This document shows, in pieces, positions 7,565-15,812 of a stretch of 40,143 nt of DNA. Position 1 is the stretch's first letter; each line of letters starts with the position of its first letter. The stretch is from a virus. The stretch lies in the IMG/VR virus record IMGVR_UViG_3300009314_000349, positions 1 to 40,143 of that record; one strand, written 5' to 3'. A program made the position numbers and the translations under genes. The notes under the pieces were generated by a model, which was given only the letters and a program-made list of their open reading frames with translations, was not told the DNA's origin and made no database searches.

Positions 7565-8911
7565 TTACATTTTCTTTAGTTTTGGTATCTTAAATTCTTT
7601 TGGTTCCTCTTTTTTCATATTCAATTTTGGTAAATTCAATTTCATTTCAGTTGGTAAGTTAATATGCTTATCCAATATATTCTTAAATACTTTATCCATA
7701 ACCTCCAAACTAAAGTTTTCGGAACTGTATGCTGTATTTTTCTGAGATAGTTCAAGATAAGAGTCATATCTCTTATAAATATCAAGCATTATTCTTTTTG
7801 CCTCGTTATAATCAACCGTAAACCATTTTGATCCTTTTATAATCATGTTTTTAACGAAAGCAGACGGATGTACGTCAGTTAGAGTTCCTGGTAATAGAGT
7901 ATTATAGTTCGGATTCAAAAAATCAAGTTGACCACTCCAACCAGATGCTATAATTGGTTTTCCAGAGATGGATGCTTCGAGTAGTGGTCTACCAAAGCCT
8001 TCACCTTTTGTAAATGTTATATGTACCTTCACTTTATCATGATTATAGAGGCTGTTCATTTCTTGGTCAGTAAGATCACCATGCAATAAATAGATATTTG
8101 GTGTATCATACTTGAATTTTTTTCTGATGTTGTCTATCTTCTCTAACATTTCAGTACGATCAATTGCTGAAAATGTTGCTCCGCTAGTTTTTAGAATTAA
8201 TCCTGGTCGATTTTGTGGTTGTTTTGATTTGAATGCTTCACAGAAAGTACGAATTAGCATTCCTACATCTTTTCGGTCTTGTCCGGTGATTCCAGATAAC
8301 CAGTGTCCGACAAAGCAAAATAAGAATTTTTCTGGAATTTGTTTTAGTTCATCCTTTAGTTCTTTCGAAATTTCTTTAGTCTTCTTATAGATGTCCGTTG
8401 AGATTCCTTCGAAGAGTATTTCCACCGGTTTATTTAATTTAATTTCGCCGATTTTCTTTTTGGTATTTGAGTCCATTTTATCAAATCCAACGTCAGCCAG
8501 CGTTGATTTGGAATGTTTTGATGTTGCTATAATTAGATCCATACGATTCGCGCCTTCTATCCAGCTAGGATCGCAAATATTAGACTCTATGGCTGCCGTT
8601 ATCCCTATATTAAACTTTCCCACACGTTGGAACTCAGATGGTATAGTAATTTGGATCCAGATATCTGGCTGCTTATTCATTTGTTGAAATACAAGTCTAG
8701 AGATCAAATCATCATCTACCTCTTCAGTTAGTACATTCATCGGGCACGACCCCCATTTTGTGCTAATTAATTTAATATCCCAATCTGGGTGAACTCGAAT
8801 TATGGATCTTACTAAATCTCTCGCATGGCTTCCATATCCGCTGCGTGTAGCGATCGGGCTCGAAATGATGCAGAGCTTCTTATTTTCTTCCGCTTTAATA
8901 TCTTTTTCCAT
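7565..8911 (-). CDS. GT-B glycosyltransferase (family 4-like) with LPKL tail
   Basis: A 448-residue retaining-type glycosyltransferase. The N-terminal domain begins CIISSPIATRSGYGSHARDL, with the glycine loop that contacts the acceptor. The donor-binding domain contains the family 4 signature EGFGRPLLE (304-312), with both Glu residues present, followed by SGKPIIASGWSG. The C terminus is unusual: after the enzyme domain it has two copies of a basic peptide, LNLPKLNMKK and FKIPKLKKM. The same peptide occurs at the N terminus of the glycosyltransferase encoded at 9552-11087, so the tails may dock a shared partner. Confidence 0.86.
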   Translation of the reverse strand: MEKDIKAEENKKLCIISSPIATRSGYGSHARDLVRSIIRVHPDWDIKLISTKWGSCPMNVLTEEVDDDLISRLVFQQMNKQPDIWIQITIPSEFQRVGKFNIGITAAIESNICDPSWIEGANRMDLIIATSKHSKSTLADVGFDKMDSNTKKKIGEIKLNKPVEILFEGISTDIYKKTKEISKELKDELKQIPEKFLFCFVGHWLSGITGQDRKDVGMLIRTFCEAFKSKQPQNRPGLILKTSGATFSAIDRTEMLEKIDNIRKKFKYDTPNIYLLHGDLTDQEMNSLYNHDKVKVHITFTKGEGFGRPLLEASISGKPIIASGWSGQLDFLNPNYNTLLPGTLTDVHPSAFVKNMIIKGSKWFTVDYNEAKRIMLDIYKRYDSYLELSQKNTAYSSENFSLEVMDKVFKNILDKHINLPTEMKLNLPKLNMKKEEPKEFKIPKLKKM

Positions 8912-8973
8912 GTAATCTTTCTCTTTGTGTATTATAATATTTTTCTTCTATTTTCATTTTTCAATTTTAGACA

Positions 8974-9285
8974 TTATTCTACTGTTTTATAAGAAATCTT
9001 ATTTATTGCTGGGTTAATATAGACGTATCCAACTTCATTTTCTTTACCAGCTCTTTTCTGAAAATCGACAAATGCATTGCAAATCGTATTCCCTATTCCA
9101 AACAATCCGGAATATTTTTCTTCAATATATTTTTCTGTATCATACATCGCTGATTCGCCTAATTGAATATCATGTATAAGCTCACTATCAGATTCCATAT
9201 TAAATATAATATATTTTCCACCATATCTCATTGTTACAATTGTAAGTGGATATATATCTTCTAAATAATTGATTTCTTTTTTCAT
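8974..9285 (-). CDS. Hypothetical protein, 103 aa
   Basis: Not recognised. The first half is beta-rich (LTIVTMRYGGKYIIFNM) and the second half helical and acidic, followed by VGYVYINPAINKISYKTVE. It lies between two glycosyltransferase genes and 62 bases before the next one; that gap contains no feature I can support. Confidence 0.62.
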   Translation of the reverse strand: MKKEINYLEDIYPLTIVTMRYGGKYIIFNMESDSELIHDIQLGESAMYDTEKYIEEKYSGLFGIGNTICNAFVDFQKRAGKENEVGYVYINPAINKISYKTVE

Positions 9286-9289
9286 AATT

Positions 9290-9547
9290 CTACTGTTTTA
9301 TCATTGTATATACACCAAATTCTCTAATAACTCGATATGTATTATCTTTGTATTCGAATGATTTTGGTATTGTTTCGTTTGTAAATGATTTTGCTTCATC
9401 AGTACATTCCTCTACTAATACATAAAGTGCATACTTTTCATCTCTTTTAGTTATGAATACATCAAATGTTAGTTCTTCTTCTTTGAATAGTTTTTTATAC
9501 TTCTCGTATAATTTTGATTTTGCTTTTCTTACTTCTTTGAAGTCCAT
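9290..9547 (-). CDS. Hypothetical protein, 85 aa
   Basis: Not recognised. A Lys-rich N-terminal helix (KEVRKAKSKLYEKYKKLF) leads into a small alternating beta domain ending YRVIREFGVYTMIKQ. It starts 4 bases after the upstream glycosyltransferase gene in the typical AAAATTATG context of this phage. Confidence 0.6.
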   Translation of the reverse strand: MDFKEVRKAKSKLYEKYKKLFKEEELTFDVFITKRDEKYALYVLVEECTDEAKSFTNETIPKSFEYKDNTYRVIREFGVYTMIKQ

Positions 9548-9551
9548 AATT

Positions 9552-11087
9552 TTATATAAATTTATTATCTGTAAATGTTGATTTTGTTAATTTTGTTTTT
9601 TTCACTTCTACTTTTTCAGCTTTGTATAATTTGAACCGTTTTTTTGGTGCCCAATTCTCCAATGCAAAATCCATATCCTCTATAAAGCGATTACACATTT
9701 CAGATGCTGACATGCCAGATTCTGGTCTTAGTAGATATTCTCTTCCATTTAGACCTCGTTCTTTTCGTTCTTCTTTAGAGGTGTCATACCACTCTCTGAT
9801 TTTGACTGCAATATCTTCAAATCTACAACGATCGTCCGCTATATATGGTGTTGGTATTGATCCTTGAATACTTCTGTTGGATGGCCAAACCACTTTAACC
9901 CAATCTCCGTGATTACGATATCTGCCATCGTGGTTTGATGGCCACTCTTCACTATAATCGTTGACTGTTAAATATTCGCCTTTTTCATTTTTGAAGCCAC
10001 ATTGATCTTGAAGTCCTCCAGTTACATTTACGATGATCGGAGTTCCAGCCATAAGTGATTCGGCTGTTCCTAGCCCGAACCCTTCATTTGATGATGCCAT
10101 AATCGTTACATCCACTCGATTATATAAATGATTTAATTCAACAGTTGATACTTTATCTTTCGAGAAAATAACATTCTGATCTTGGCATAATGTATCAACC
10201 ACAGCTTGTAAGTTAGTACCAGCATCGTCCATCGGTGCTGTATGTAGTGCTAGCAAACATTTTTTTGCTTTACCTTCTGGTAATTCTTCACAGAATAATC
10301 TATATGCATAAATTATATCTGCTGTCATCTTTCTTCTGATGTTCCGGTTATTATAGAATAGGATGAAATCATATTTTGATGTATCGCCCCATACTTTAGT
10401 GACTGTTTCTTTGGCTTTGATTTTTTCGGATTCATCAGTGATTGGATGGAAATATTTTTCGTTGATTCCATGTGGAACATAACTTAATAATGTTTTACCG
10501 TGTCCCTTGCTCACAGCTTCCTCTTTTTCAAGATCGACAGTAATATCGTCGCCCATAACGGCTTTTACTAATGCATGTGTCTGTTTTGATATATTCATAA
10601 TCAAATCACATGATTCATAGAATGGTTTGTTCCACAGTGGAGGGGGTGGGCAGTCCCAAATTGCATAAAAAAACACTGGAATTGACTGTCGTACTTCATG
10701 TTCCATCTGGTATAGCCAATTCCAGAATCTTGGATCTGTATAATGGAGTATTGCATCCGGCTGCTCTCGGTTTATTAGTTCACGAAGGACCTCTTGATTC
10801 CCGTACCCATTGAAGGGATAAAGTTTTACACTTGCATCCTTTACGCCGGTTTCTTTTGCGATTTCAGCAGAGAGGTCTAGTATTTTGCCCACGTCGGGAT
10901 TAGAAATCGCCGAACCTAATTGCACAATCCGATATTTATGGACTATGCCAAGAACAATTTCTTTGGACATGCAAGCAATTCCTGAAAATAATCTCAAATC
11001 GTCGCTGAGTAATAATATACAAGGCTTTTTCTTAGTATTTTCCCCTATTTTCTTAAGTTTTGGTAAGTTAATTTTCTGTTCACTCAT
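9552..11087 (-). CDS. GT-B glycosyltransferase (family 4-like) with N-terminal LPKL motif
   Basis: A 511-residue glycosyltransferase. The C-terminal Rossmann domain holds EGFGLGTAE (335-343) followed by SLMAGTPIIVNVTGG, the donor-binding signature of family 4. The N-terminal domain contains LSDDLRLFSGIACMSKE and a WDCPPPPLW stretch (144-152), unusual for the family. The protein opens with INLPKLKK, the same basic peptide found twice at the C terminus of the other long glycosyltransferase. It is the first gene of the run of glycosylation genes and is 7 bases after a DUF551-like gene. Confidence 0.86.
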   Translation of the reverse strand: MSEQKINLPKLKKIGENTKKKPCILLLSDDLRLFSGIACMSKEIVLGIVHKYRIVQLGSAISNPDVGKILDLSAEIAKETGVKDASVKLYPFNGYGNQEVLRELINREQPDAILHYTDPRFWNWLYQMEHEVRQSIPVFFYAIWDCPPPPLWNKPFYESCDLIMNISKQTHALVKAVMGDDITVDLEKEEAVSKGHGKTLLSYVPHGINEKYFHPITDESEKIKAKETVTKVWGDTSKYDFILFYNNRNIRRKMTADIIYAYRLFCEELPEGKAKKCLLALHTAPMDDAGTNLQAVVDTLCQDQNVIFSKDKVSTVELNHLYNRVDVTIMASSNEGFGLGTAESLMAGTPIIVNVTGGLQDQCGFKNEKGEYLTVNDYSEEWPSNHDGRYRNHGDWVKVVWPSNRSIQGSIPTPYIADDRCRFEDIAVKIREWYDTSKEERKERGLNGREYLLRPESGMSASEMCNRFIEDMDFALENWAPKKRFKLYKAEKVEVKKTKLTKSTFTDNKFI

Positions 11088-11094
11088 GTTTTTA

Positions 11095-11235
11095 TTATTT
11101 TATTAGTCTTGGTCCTTTTTGTAAATTTTCCTTCCATGGTATAAATTGTAGAACTTCAGAGTGCACGTCTTCGGTACAAAATAAAATAGTTACGCTTCTT
11201 GTTGGCAGTCTATCTTTTACGTTTATCCATTCCAT
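11095..11235 (-). CDS. DUF551-like small protein, 46 aa
   Basis: A short frame that begins MEWINVKDRLPTRSVTILFC. The W-I-x-V-x-D-x-LP start followed by a hydrophobic strand is the hallmark of DUF551, a small domain frequent in phages. Here the protein ends soon after, with FIPWKENLQKGPRLIK. It fills the gap between its neighbours (7 and 12 bases). Function unknown. Confidence 0.66.
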   Translation of the reverse strand: MEWINVKDRLPTRSVTILFCTEDVHSEVLQFIPWKENLQKGPRLIK

Positions 11236-11247
11236 ATTTTATTGATT

Positions 11248-11472
11248 TTATTTGTGATATAATACAAATACCTCTTGGCAACATATTTTATCTACATCAA
11301 TATTTCCGGGCGATCCCGGTAGATGAGATTGCCTTGCCTCACTTGCATGATACACTATAGATCGTAGTGGTATAATACTATCTATAATTCCACCATTATT
11401 TATTATTTCAGATATCTCATCATTTAATTGAGATGTTATTTCGAAAGATATATTTCTGTATTTTTGTTTCAT
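11248..11472 (-). CDS. Hypothetical protein, 74 aa
   Basis: Not recognised. It has a hydrophobic middle (IINNGGIIDSIIPLRSIVYHA), two adjacent cysteines (KICCQE) and a short beta end. The frame is uninterrupted, and the start sits in AAGTTATG, the weak start context shared by many genes here. Confidence 0.55.
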   Translation of the reverse strand: MKQKYRNISFEITSQLNDEISEIINNGGIIDSIIPLRSIVYHASEARQSHLPGSPGNIDVDKICCQEVFVLYHK

Positions 11473-11511
11473 AACTTATTTCTTATATATATTGTTTTCA
11501 ATTTTATTGGA

Positions 11512-12726
11512 TTATTTTTTTAATGTAAAATAGTTTTCTATTTTGTATATAAATTCTTCTTGTGTTTTACCTATATAATCAAAGATTCTACCGGAAGTTG
11601 TTATGCCTACAAATCCATGAGTGTCCACTGTTGTTAAATATCTAAATCCCCGTACTTGATCTTCAGTCCAATTTGGTGATACATATTCATTTACTTTTAA
11701 CGAATCATATGGTATGTATCTTTGTGGAAATATAAAAATAGATTGTTTATACTTTAGAGTTATTTCATAACAATATTGTATTCTTTCATATATTTCTTCT
11801 GGAGTATCATTAAAGTTATACAGCATATATAAAAATGGATATGCCTTAATATTATATTTTTTAATTAAAAGAATGGTTCTATCCAACCATTTCTTATCTG
11901 CCTTTCTATCATAAGCAAATCTAATATATGGCACAGTGCCTGGTGCATTTCCTTGAGAAGTGAATGTTAATCTAGAAATATTTTTTGCAACCTCATCAGT
12001 AAACAATTTCATTTCAAATCCAGATACAATGTCCACCTTTAAATTAGCATCAACTATTTCTGTTATTATATTATTATATTCTGGATTTGCTACAAAATTA
12101 TTATCAAGTAGTATTAATTTTTTACAATTATATCCCAATTCCATTTTTGCAAACCTTATTGCATCACTCATAGATTTTTTACAAGATATTTTTCCTTCAA
12201 CCATTGGGACAGCACAATATTTACATTTATTATTACATCCTCTTGATGTATAGTATGCAAATAAATTCTTTTTATTTTTTAATTTTTCTAATCTTCCACC
12301 AAACCGCAATGGTATTTCTTCATCTTTAATATCACAATTATATAATGGTACCACATTATCAATTAAAGAACACACCCCACTATATGTTTCGATATCATAA
12401 AAAAACGACTTATGTTTATCAAAATAACCAGGACTCATAGTTGGAAAAACCCCACCAACAATAAACCTTGCAGATGGAAACAATCTTTGATAAAAATCTA
12501 TAGTTTTATCATACGTACTAGTATAACATGAAAATATACATGACATAAATATTTTTGTAGGAACTATATCTGGCCTAATTACCCCCCTTATATATTGAAA
12601 CTTAACATTATTATCTTTACAATATCTAGCAAATTTAAGTAACGCTATATTATATGTAATAGTTTTGTGTCGTGGTTCAACTAACAATACAATATCATCC
12701 ACATCTATAGTTAGATCTTTATTCAT
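11512..12726 (-). CDS. Radical SAM protein with B12-binding-like N-terminal domain
   Basis: The 4Fe-4S binding motif C164x3C168x2C171 is in SRGCNNKCKYCAVP, the classic radical SAM signature. Before it lies a Rossmann-like domain with LLVEPRH near the start and VGGVFPTMSPGYF near residue 90, the layout of cobalamin-binding radical SAM enzymes (the GGxxPT loop). I do not see the B12 DxHxxG motif, so cobalamin need not be bound. After the cluster, LILLDNNFV and a TIM-barrel pattern follow. The substrate is unknown. It overlaps the SLOG gene by 4 bases. Such enzymes modify tRNA, lipids or peptides; in this phage a DNA or glycan role is possible. Confidence 0.85.
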   Translation of the reverse strand: MNKDLTIDVDDIVLLVEPRHKTITYNIALLKFARYCKDNNVKFQYIRGVIRPDIVPTKIFMSCIFSCYTSTYDKTIDFYQRLFPSARFIVGGVFPTMSPGYFDKHKSFFYDIETYSGVCSLIDNVVPLYNCDIKDEEIPLRFGGRLEKLKNKKNLFAYYTSRGCNNKCKYCAVPMVEGKISCKKSMSDAIRFAKMELGYNCKKLILLDNNFVANPEYNNIITEIVDANLKVDIVSGFEMKLFTDEVAKNISRLTFTSQGNAPGTVPYIRFAYDRKADKKWLDRTILLIKKYNIKAYPFLYMLYNFNDTPEEIYERIQYCYEITLKYKQSIFIFPQRYIPYDSLKVNEYVSPNWTEDQVRGFRYLTTVDTHGFVGITTSGRIFDYIGKTQEEFIYKIENYFTLKK

Positions 12727-13130
12727 ATTTGTTCAAAAATTAATACCGGTTTATTAATCTTTTCTGCTTCACTTATTGTATGTCTTGTTCCAGTTGATTT
12801 TGTATGTGGATTAATAAATGCTATAACTACATCTGAGTTCTTAACTATCAATGTATTACGATGGAAGAAGTGAGACGGATGATATCCTTTTCCAAAGTAT
12901 GATTGTGGCATTATTGAATATTGGTTCTTTCTAGTATGAGCTGGATTATATTCGTGGTATTCAATGCTAAAAAATATAGCATATTTCTTAGCATATGCAT
13001 CAGCTCCATCTTTTGCTCCTCCCGACACTATTGTTAGTTTATCTTCATATTTTTCTTTGAGTTGATTTACGCAATCTCGAATCATCATCTCATCAGAAAA
13101 AGTTCTACTGCCAACTATTGCTATTTTCAT
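12723..13130 (-). CDS. SLOG-domain protein (YspA/DUF2493-like)
   Basis: A 135-residue Rossmann-type nucleotide-binding domain. GSR at residues 7-9 and SGGAKDGAD at 36-44 form the ligand-binding loops of the SMF/DprA/LOG (SLOG) superfamily. The C-terminal VVIAFINPHTKSTGTRHTI is the second conserved loop. Bacterial relatives are thought to bind nucleotides or NAD-derived ligands. The gene is between the radical SAM and a DNA methyltransferase; its role is not known. Confidence 0.8.
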   Translation of the reverse strand: MKIAIVGSRTFSDEMMIRDCVNQLKEKYEDKLTIVSGGAKDGADAYAKKYAIFFSIEYHEYNPAHTRKNQYSIMPQSYFGKGYHPSHFFHRNTLIVKNSDVVIAFINPHTKSTGTRHTISEAEKINKPVLIFEQI

Positions 13131-13133
13131 TTT

Positions 13134-13919
13134 TTACCACCATTTATTTTCTAGTTTATTTAATCTTTCTTTTATGATTTCAAAGTATTTTTGTTCTTTC
13201 TCCATAAGAATAAATCTACGGTTCGTATTTATGCAAGCAACCCCAGCCGTTCCACTTCCCGCGCAGTTATCTAAAACTAAATCTCCTTCGTTCGTATATG
13301 TTTTAATTAAGTATTCAAAAAGTGCGACCGGTTTTTGAGTATCATGATATTGGTTCTCATTATGCATACTAAAATCTAAAATTTGCCTTGGATATCCTTC
13401 AAATCGTATAATTCTTTTTAGCTTATTACTCTTTCTACCGGGATTAACCGCTCTATTAGTATTATATGTTTTTGGTCTTTTCCACTCTTTATTCACTTCA
13501 ACCAAATTTTGCGGATAATATGTCATATTATTAGCTGATCCGTTTGCTGTAGTTCCGTATGAGAATACTGTTATTTCCTCAATATCCTTTAGTGGTTTAA
13601 GTTTTGCATTAACATAACCAGATGGTCGCGACTTTCTCCAATACCACATATACTTAAACATTTCAAAATTACTACTAATCAAAAAACTAGTAAATGGTTG
13701 TTGGCAAAATAATACTACTGCAATATTTTTTTTAATTATTCTTTCATATTCATTCCAGAGAGGTTCAAGTGGAATAATAGTATCCCACTTACAGCTAGTA
13801 GTTCCATACGGCAGATCACAAAGAACCATATCAATACTTTTTTCTGGTATGTCTTTCATAAGTTCCAAGCAATCTCCTAGTCGGACTTCGCCCAATTCAT
13901 ATTTTACTATTTCATTCAT
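13134..13919 (-). CDS. DNA methyltransferase, class beta (N6-adenine or N4-cytosine)
   Basis: An SAM-dependent amino-methyltransferase of 261 residues. The catalytic motif IV is DLPYG at 35-39 and the SAM-binding motif I is NCAGSGT at 218-224, preceded by TQKPVALFEYLI. The order IV before I defines the beta class. DLPY is more typical of N6-adenine methylation, though N4-cytosine cannot be ruled out. No nuclease partner is next to it, so it is probably an orphan methylase protecting phage DNA from host restriction. Confidence 0.9.
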   Translation of the reverse strand: MNEIVKYELGEVRLGDCLELMKDIPEKSIDMVLCDLPYGTTSCKWDTIIPLEPLWNEYERIIKKNIAVVLFCQQPFTSFLISSNFEMFKYMWYWRKSRPSGYVNAKLKPLKDIEEITVFSYGTTANGSANNMTYYPQNLVEVNKEWKRPKTYNTNRAVNPGRKSNKLKRIIRFEGYPRQILDFSMHNENQYHDTQKPVALFEYLIKTYTNEGDLVLDNCAGSGTAGVACINTNRRFILMEKEQKYFEIIKERLNKLENKWW

Positions 13920-14199
13920 CTAGATATTTATCAAGTTTCTTTTTGGTTTCTTTTAGTTTGATTTCAATTTCATTAAATTCTGATTCTGATACGAAGACAG
14001 GATTTATACACTCAATTCGTATGCCAGTATCATCGTAATCTGGAACGATAAACATTACAATATCTTCATCACCAAACATACCCCTTGATTTATTTAGTGA
14101 TTCTTCAATTTCACATATATATTGTTTTGTATATGCAGCGTCTGTATCGAATATGCCGACATATACAACTAATATTATTGGTTTTTCTTTTTTGCTCAT
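13912..14199 (-). CDS. Hypothetical protein, 95 aa
   Basis: Not recognised. It begins with a strand IILVVYVGIFDTDAAY, has an acidic middle and a coiled-coil end (IEIKLKETKKKLDKYLDE). It overlaps both neighbours (8 and 4 bases), which marks it as a coupled operon gene between the DNA methyltransferase and the nuclease. Confidence 0.6.
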   Translation of the reverse strand: MSKKEKPIILVVYVGIFDTDAAYTKQYICEIEESLNKSRGMFGDEDIVMFIVPDYDDTGIRIECINPVFVSESEFNEIEIKLKETKKKLDKYLDE

Positions 14200-15140
14200 G
14201 ATTCAGTTCTTTTATTTAGGTGGCATAATTCATGTTTATCCTTAAAATCACAAAAAGTACAGTTGTATTCTCTCGGTCCATGTACAGCTTTATATTCTGC
14301 TTCTATATTATAACTTCCATCATCATTAAAACAGTGTTCAATAAACTCTCTAAATTCCTTTAGCACCCGATTTGTAGTAACACTTCCAGTTGATGGTTTA
14401 AATTCTTGTACCCTTCTTTGTGGATATATAGAATCCTCATATATTTCTCTCTTCAATATAAAATAACTTGCTTCAATATCGTCAATATTAATCTTATATA
14501 ATTTACTAAAAAAATATTTATACAGAACCAATTGAGCTAGTTTTGTTTTATCTTTCTTTTGGTATTGATTCCAACCTTTTGTTGATGTTTTAATATCTTG
14601 CATATAGAACTTTTTATATGTTGTATCAGATATAATCAAATCAATATATGCTAAAAACCAAATATTCTCATTTATATCAGTTAACTGTATATAGATTGGT
14701 ATTTCTGATCCTTCGAAGTCGTGTCCTCGTTTTGAATAATATTTTGCTCTATTTTTTCGGAACCAAGTTAATATCTTTATACCATCTTCTAAGAAAGAAT
14801 ACATTTCATCTTTTGTGATTTGAACTTTACTGCCTTTCTTTTTAGCATTAGTAAATTCATTTAACATTTCAGTCATTAATAATTTATTCCAGTCAAAATC
14901 CTCTAGTTTTTGTATTGTTGTATCAAACATCATTTGAAGATATCGTTGGATCACAGTATGCATTGCCGATCCAAAAAGCAAGTGGATGCTGTAAACATCA
15001 TCGCCTAACTTATCTATATATTTTAGTTTCCATGATAACGGACATGATGAGTACATACTAAACTGAGTATACGACACTATTGTGCCAGATTTATTATCCA
15101 CAGTATTTCTAACACCTTCTATCGCTTTATGATTAATCAT
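14196..15140 (-). CDS. RecB/Cas4-like PD-(D/E)xK nuclease with probable Fe-S cluster
   Basis: A 314-residue nuclease of the RecB family. The pattern is SYTQFSMYSSCPLSWKLKYI (first Cys C33), GSAMHT with motif I His H61, YIDLII with D167, and QDIKTS with D182/K184. The C-terminal C294x2C297x8C306 adds three cysteines, so with C33 it can form the iron-staple 4Fe-4S cluster of AddB and Cas4 proteins. It is encoded between gp62 and the methyltransferase genes, overlapping gp62 by 4 bases. A recombination or end-processing role is likely; no adjacent CRISPR genes are present. Confidence 0.84.
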   Translation of the reverse strand: MINHKAIEGVRNTVDNKSGTIVSYTQFSMYSSCPLSWKLKYIDKLGDDVYSIHLLFGSAMHTVIQRYLQMMFDTTIQKLEDFDWNKLLMTEMLNEFTNAKKKGSKVQITKDEMYSFLEDGIKILTWFRKNRAKYYSKRGHDFEGSEIPIYIQLTDINENIWFLAYIDLIISDTTYKKFYMQDIKTSTKGWNQYQKKDKTKLAQLVLYKYFFSKLYKINIDDIEASYFILKREIYEDSIYPQRRVQEFKPSTGSVTTNRVLKEFREFIEHCFNDDGSYNIEAEYKAVHGPREYNCTFCDFKDKHELCHLNKRTES

Positions 15141-15607
15141 GTTTTTCCGATTATTTTTTTTATTTCTTTATCGTCCATTCCGTATATTTTCATTACACCA
15201 ATAAGATATAATCTTCCATCTTCATTTTTATTTATTATTTCCAAATAATCTTCTGCTTCTGTGTGGCTGATTTGGAAATGTTTTGATAATATTTCGAGTA
15301 ATTCCTTATTACTTTTTCCCTTTGATTTGCCAATATATTTGTTATATATTTTCTTTTTTGGTAATAGATCAAAATATACTTTATATGTAGATGCTTTATC
15401 CAGTATATTAATTGTATATTGTTGTAAATAATCAACTAGATCAATTAAATCAAAATCCATAGATAACCATCTATTTAACATAAATACATTAAATGATTTT
15501 CTATCCATTTCATCATATTCTGACCACGGTGTTTTTTTATTTGTTAGGTCATTTATATTATCAAATATAGTCTTTGCCTTGTTGCCATCTTTTTTCTTAG
15601 TATTCAT
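15137..15607 (-). CDS. 62: Clamp loader small subunit (gp62-like)
   Basis: A 156-residue all-helical protein. The segment LTNKKTPWSEYDEMDRKSF followed by NVFMLNRWLSMD matches, as I recall, the N-terminal signature of T4-type gp62, the stoichiometric partner of gp44 in the clamp loader. Position supports this: it follows gp44 with only a small gene between, the same 45-44-62 order as in T4. I chose the ATG at 15607, giving an 11-base overlap with the zinc-ribbon gene; a longer frame upstream would overlap it much more. The C terminus is lysine-rich. Confidence 0.8.
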   Translation of the reverse strand: MNTKKKDGNKAKTIFDNINDLTNKKTPWSEYDEMDRKSFNVFMLNRWLSMDFDLIDLVDYLQQYTINILDKASTYKVYFDLLPKKKIYNKYIGKSKGKSNKELLEILSKHFQISHTEAEDYLEIINKNEDGRLYLIGVMKIYGMDDKEIKKIIGKT

Positions 15608-15797
15608 AGTCAAGTATTTCTCTACATTTTGCACATCTAAAAGCCATTGCAGGAATTATTCTTTCCTGTCCATCTGGATTTACTGGATCTAATGCTGATA
15701 ATTTATGTATTACGAACACTTGTTCAAATACTTCGCTATCGCATTCTTCACATGTAATTTTTGGTAAACCAGATATATTAATATTTTGTTTTGTCAT
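15597..15797 (-). CDS. Small zinc-ribbon protein, 66 aa
   Basis: Two CxxC pairs (ITCEECDSE and FRCAKCREI) about 35 residues apart make a zinc ribbon. It has one of the few strong ribosome-binding sites in the window (AGGAGG 8 bases before the ATG), so it should be highly expressed. Placed between gp44 and gp62; it may bind the clamp loader, or RNA polymerase as other small phage zinc proteins do, but there is no direct evidence. Confidence 0.75.
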   Translation of the reverse strand: MTKQNINISGLPKITCEECDSEVFEQVFVIHKLSALDPVNPDGQERIIPAMAFRCAKCREILDYEY

Positions 15798-15812
15798 TAT
15801 TTTATTCCTCCT

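Noticed and set aside
14196-15140. Cas4 as part of a phage CRISPR system
   Set aside because: There is no repeat array and no cas1 or cas2 nearby; the neighbours are replication and methylation genes.
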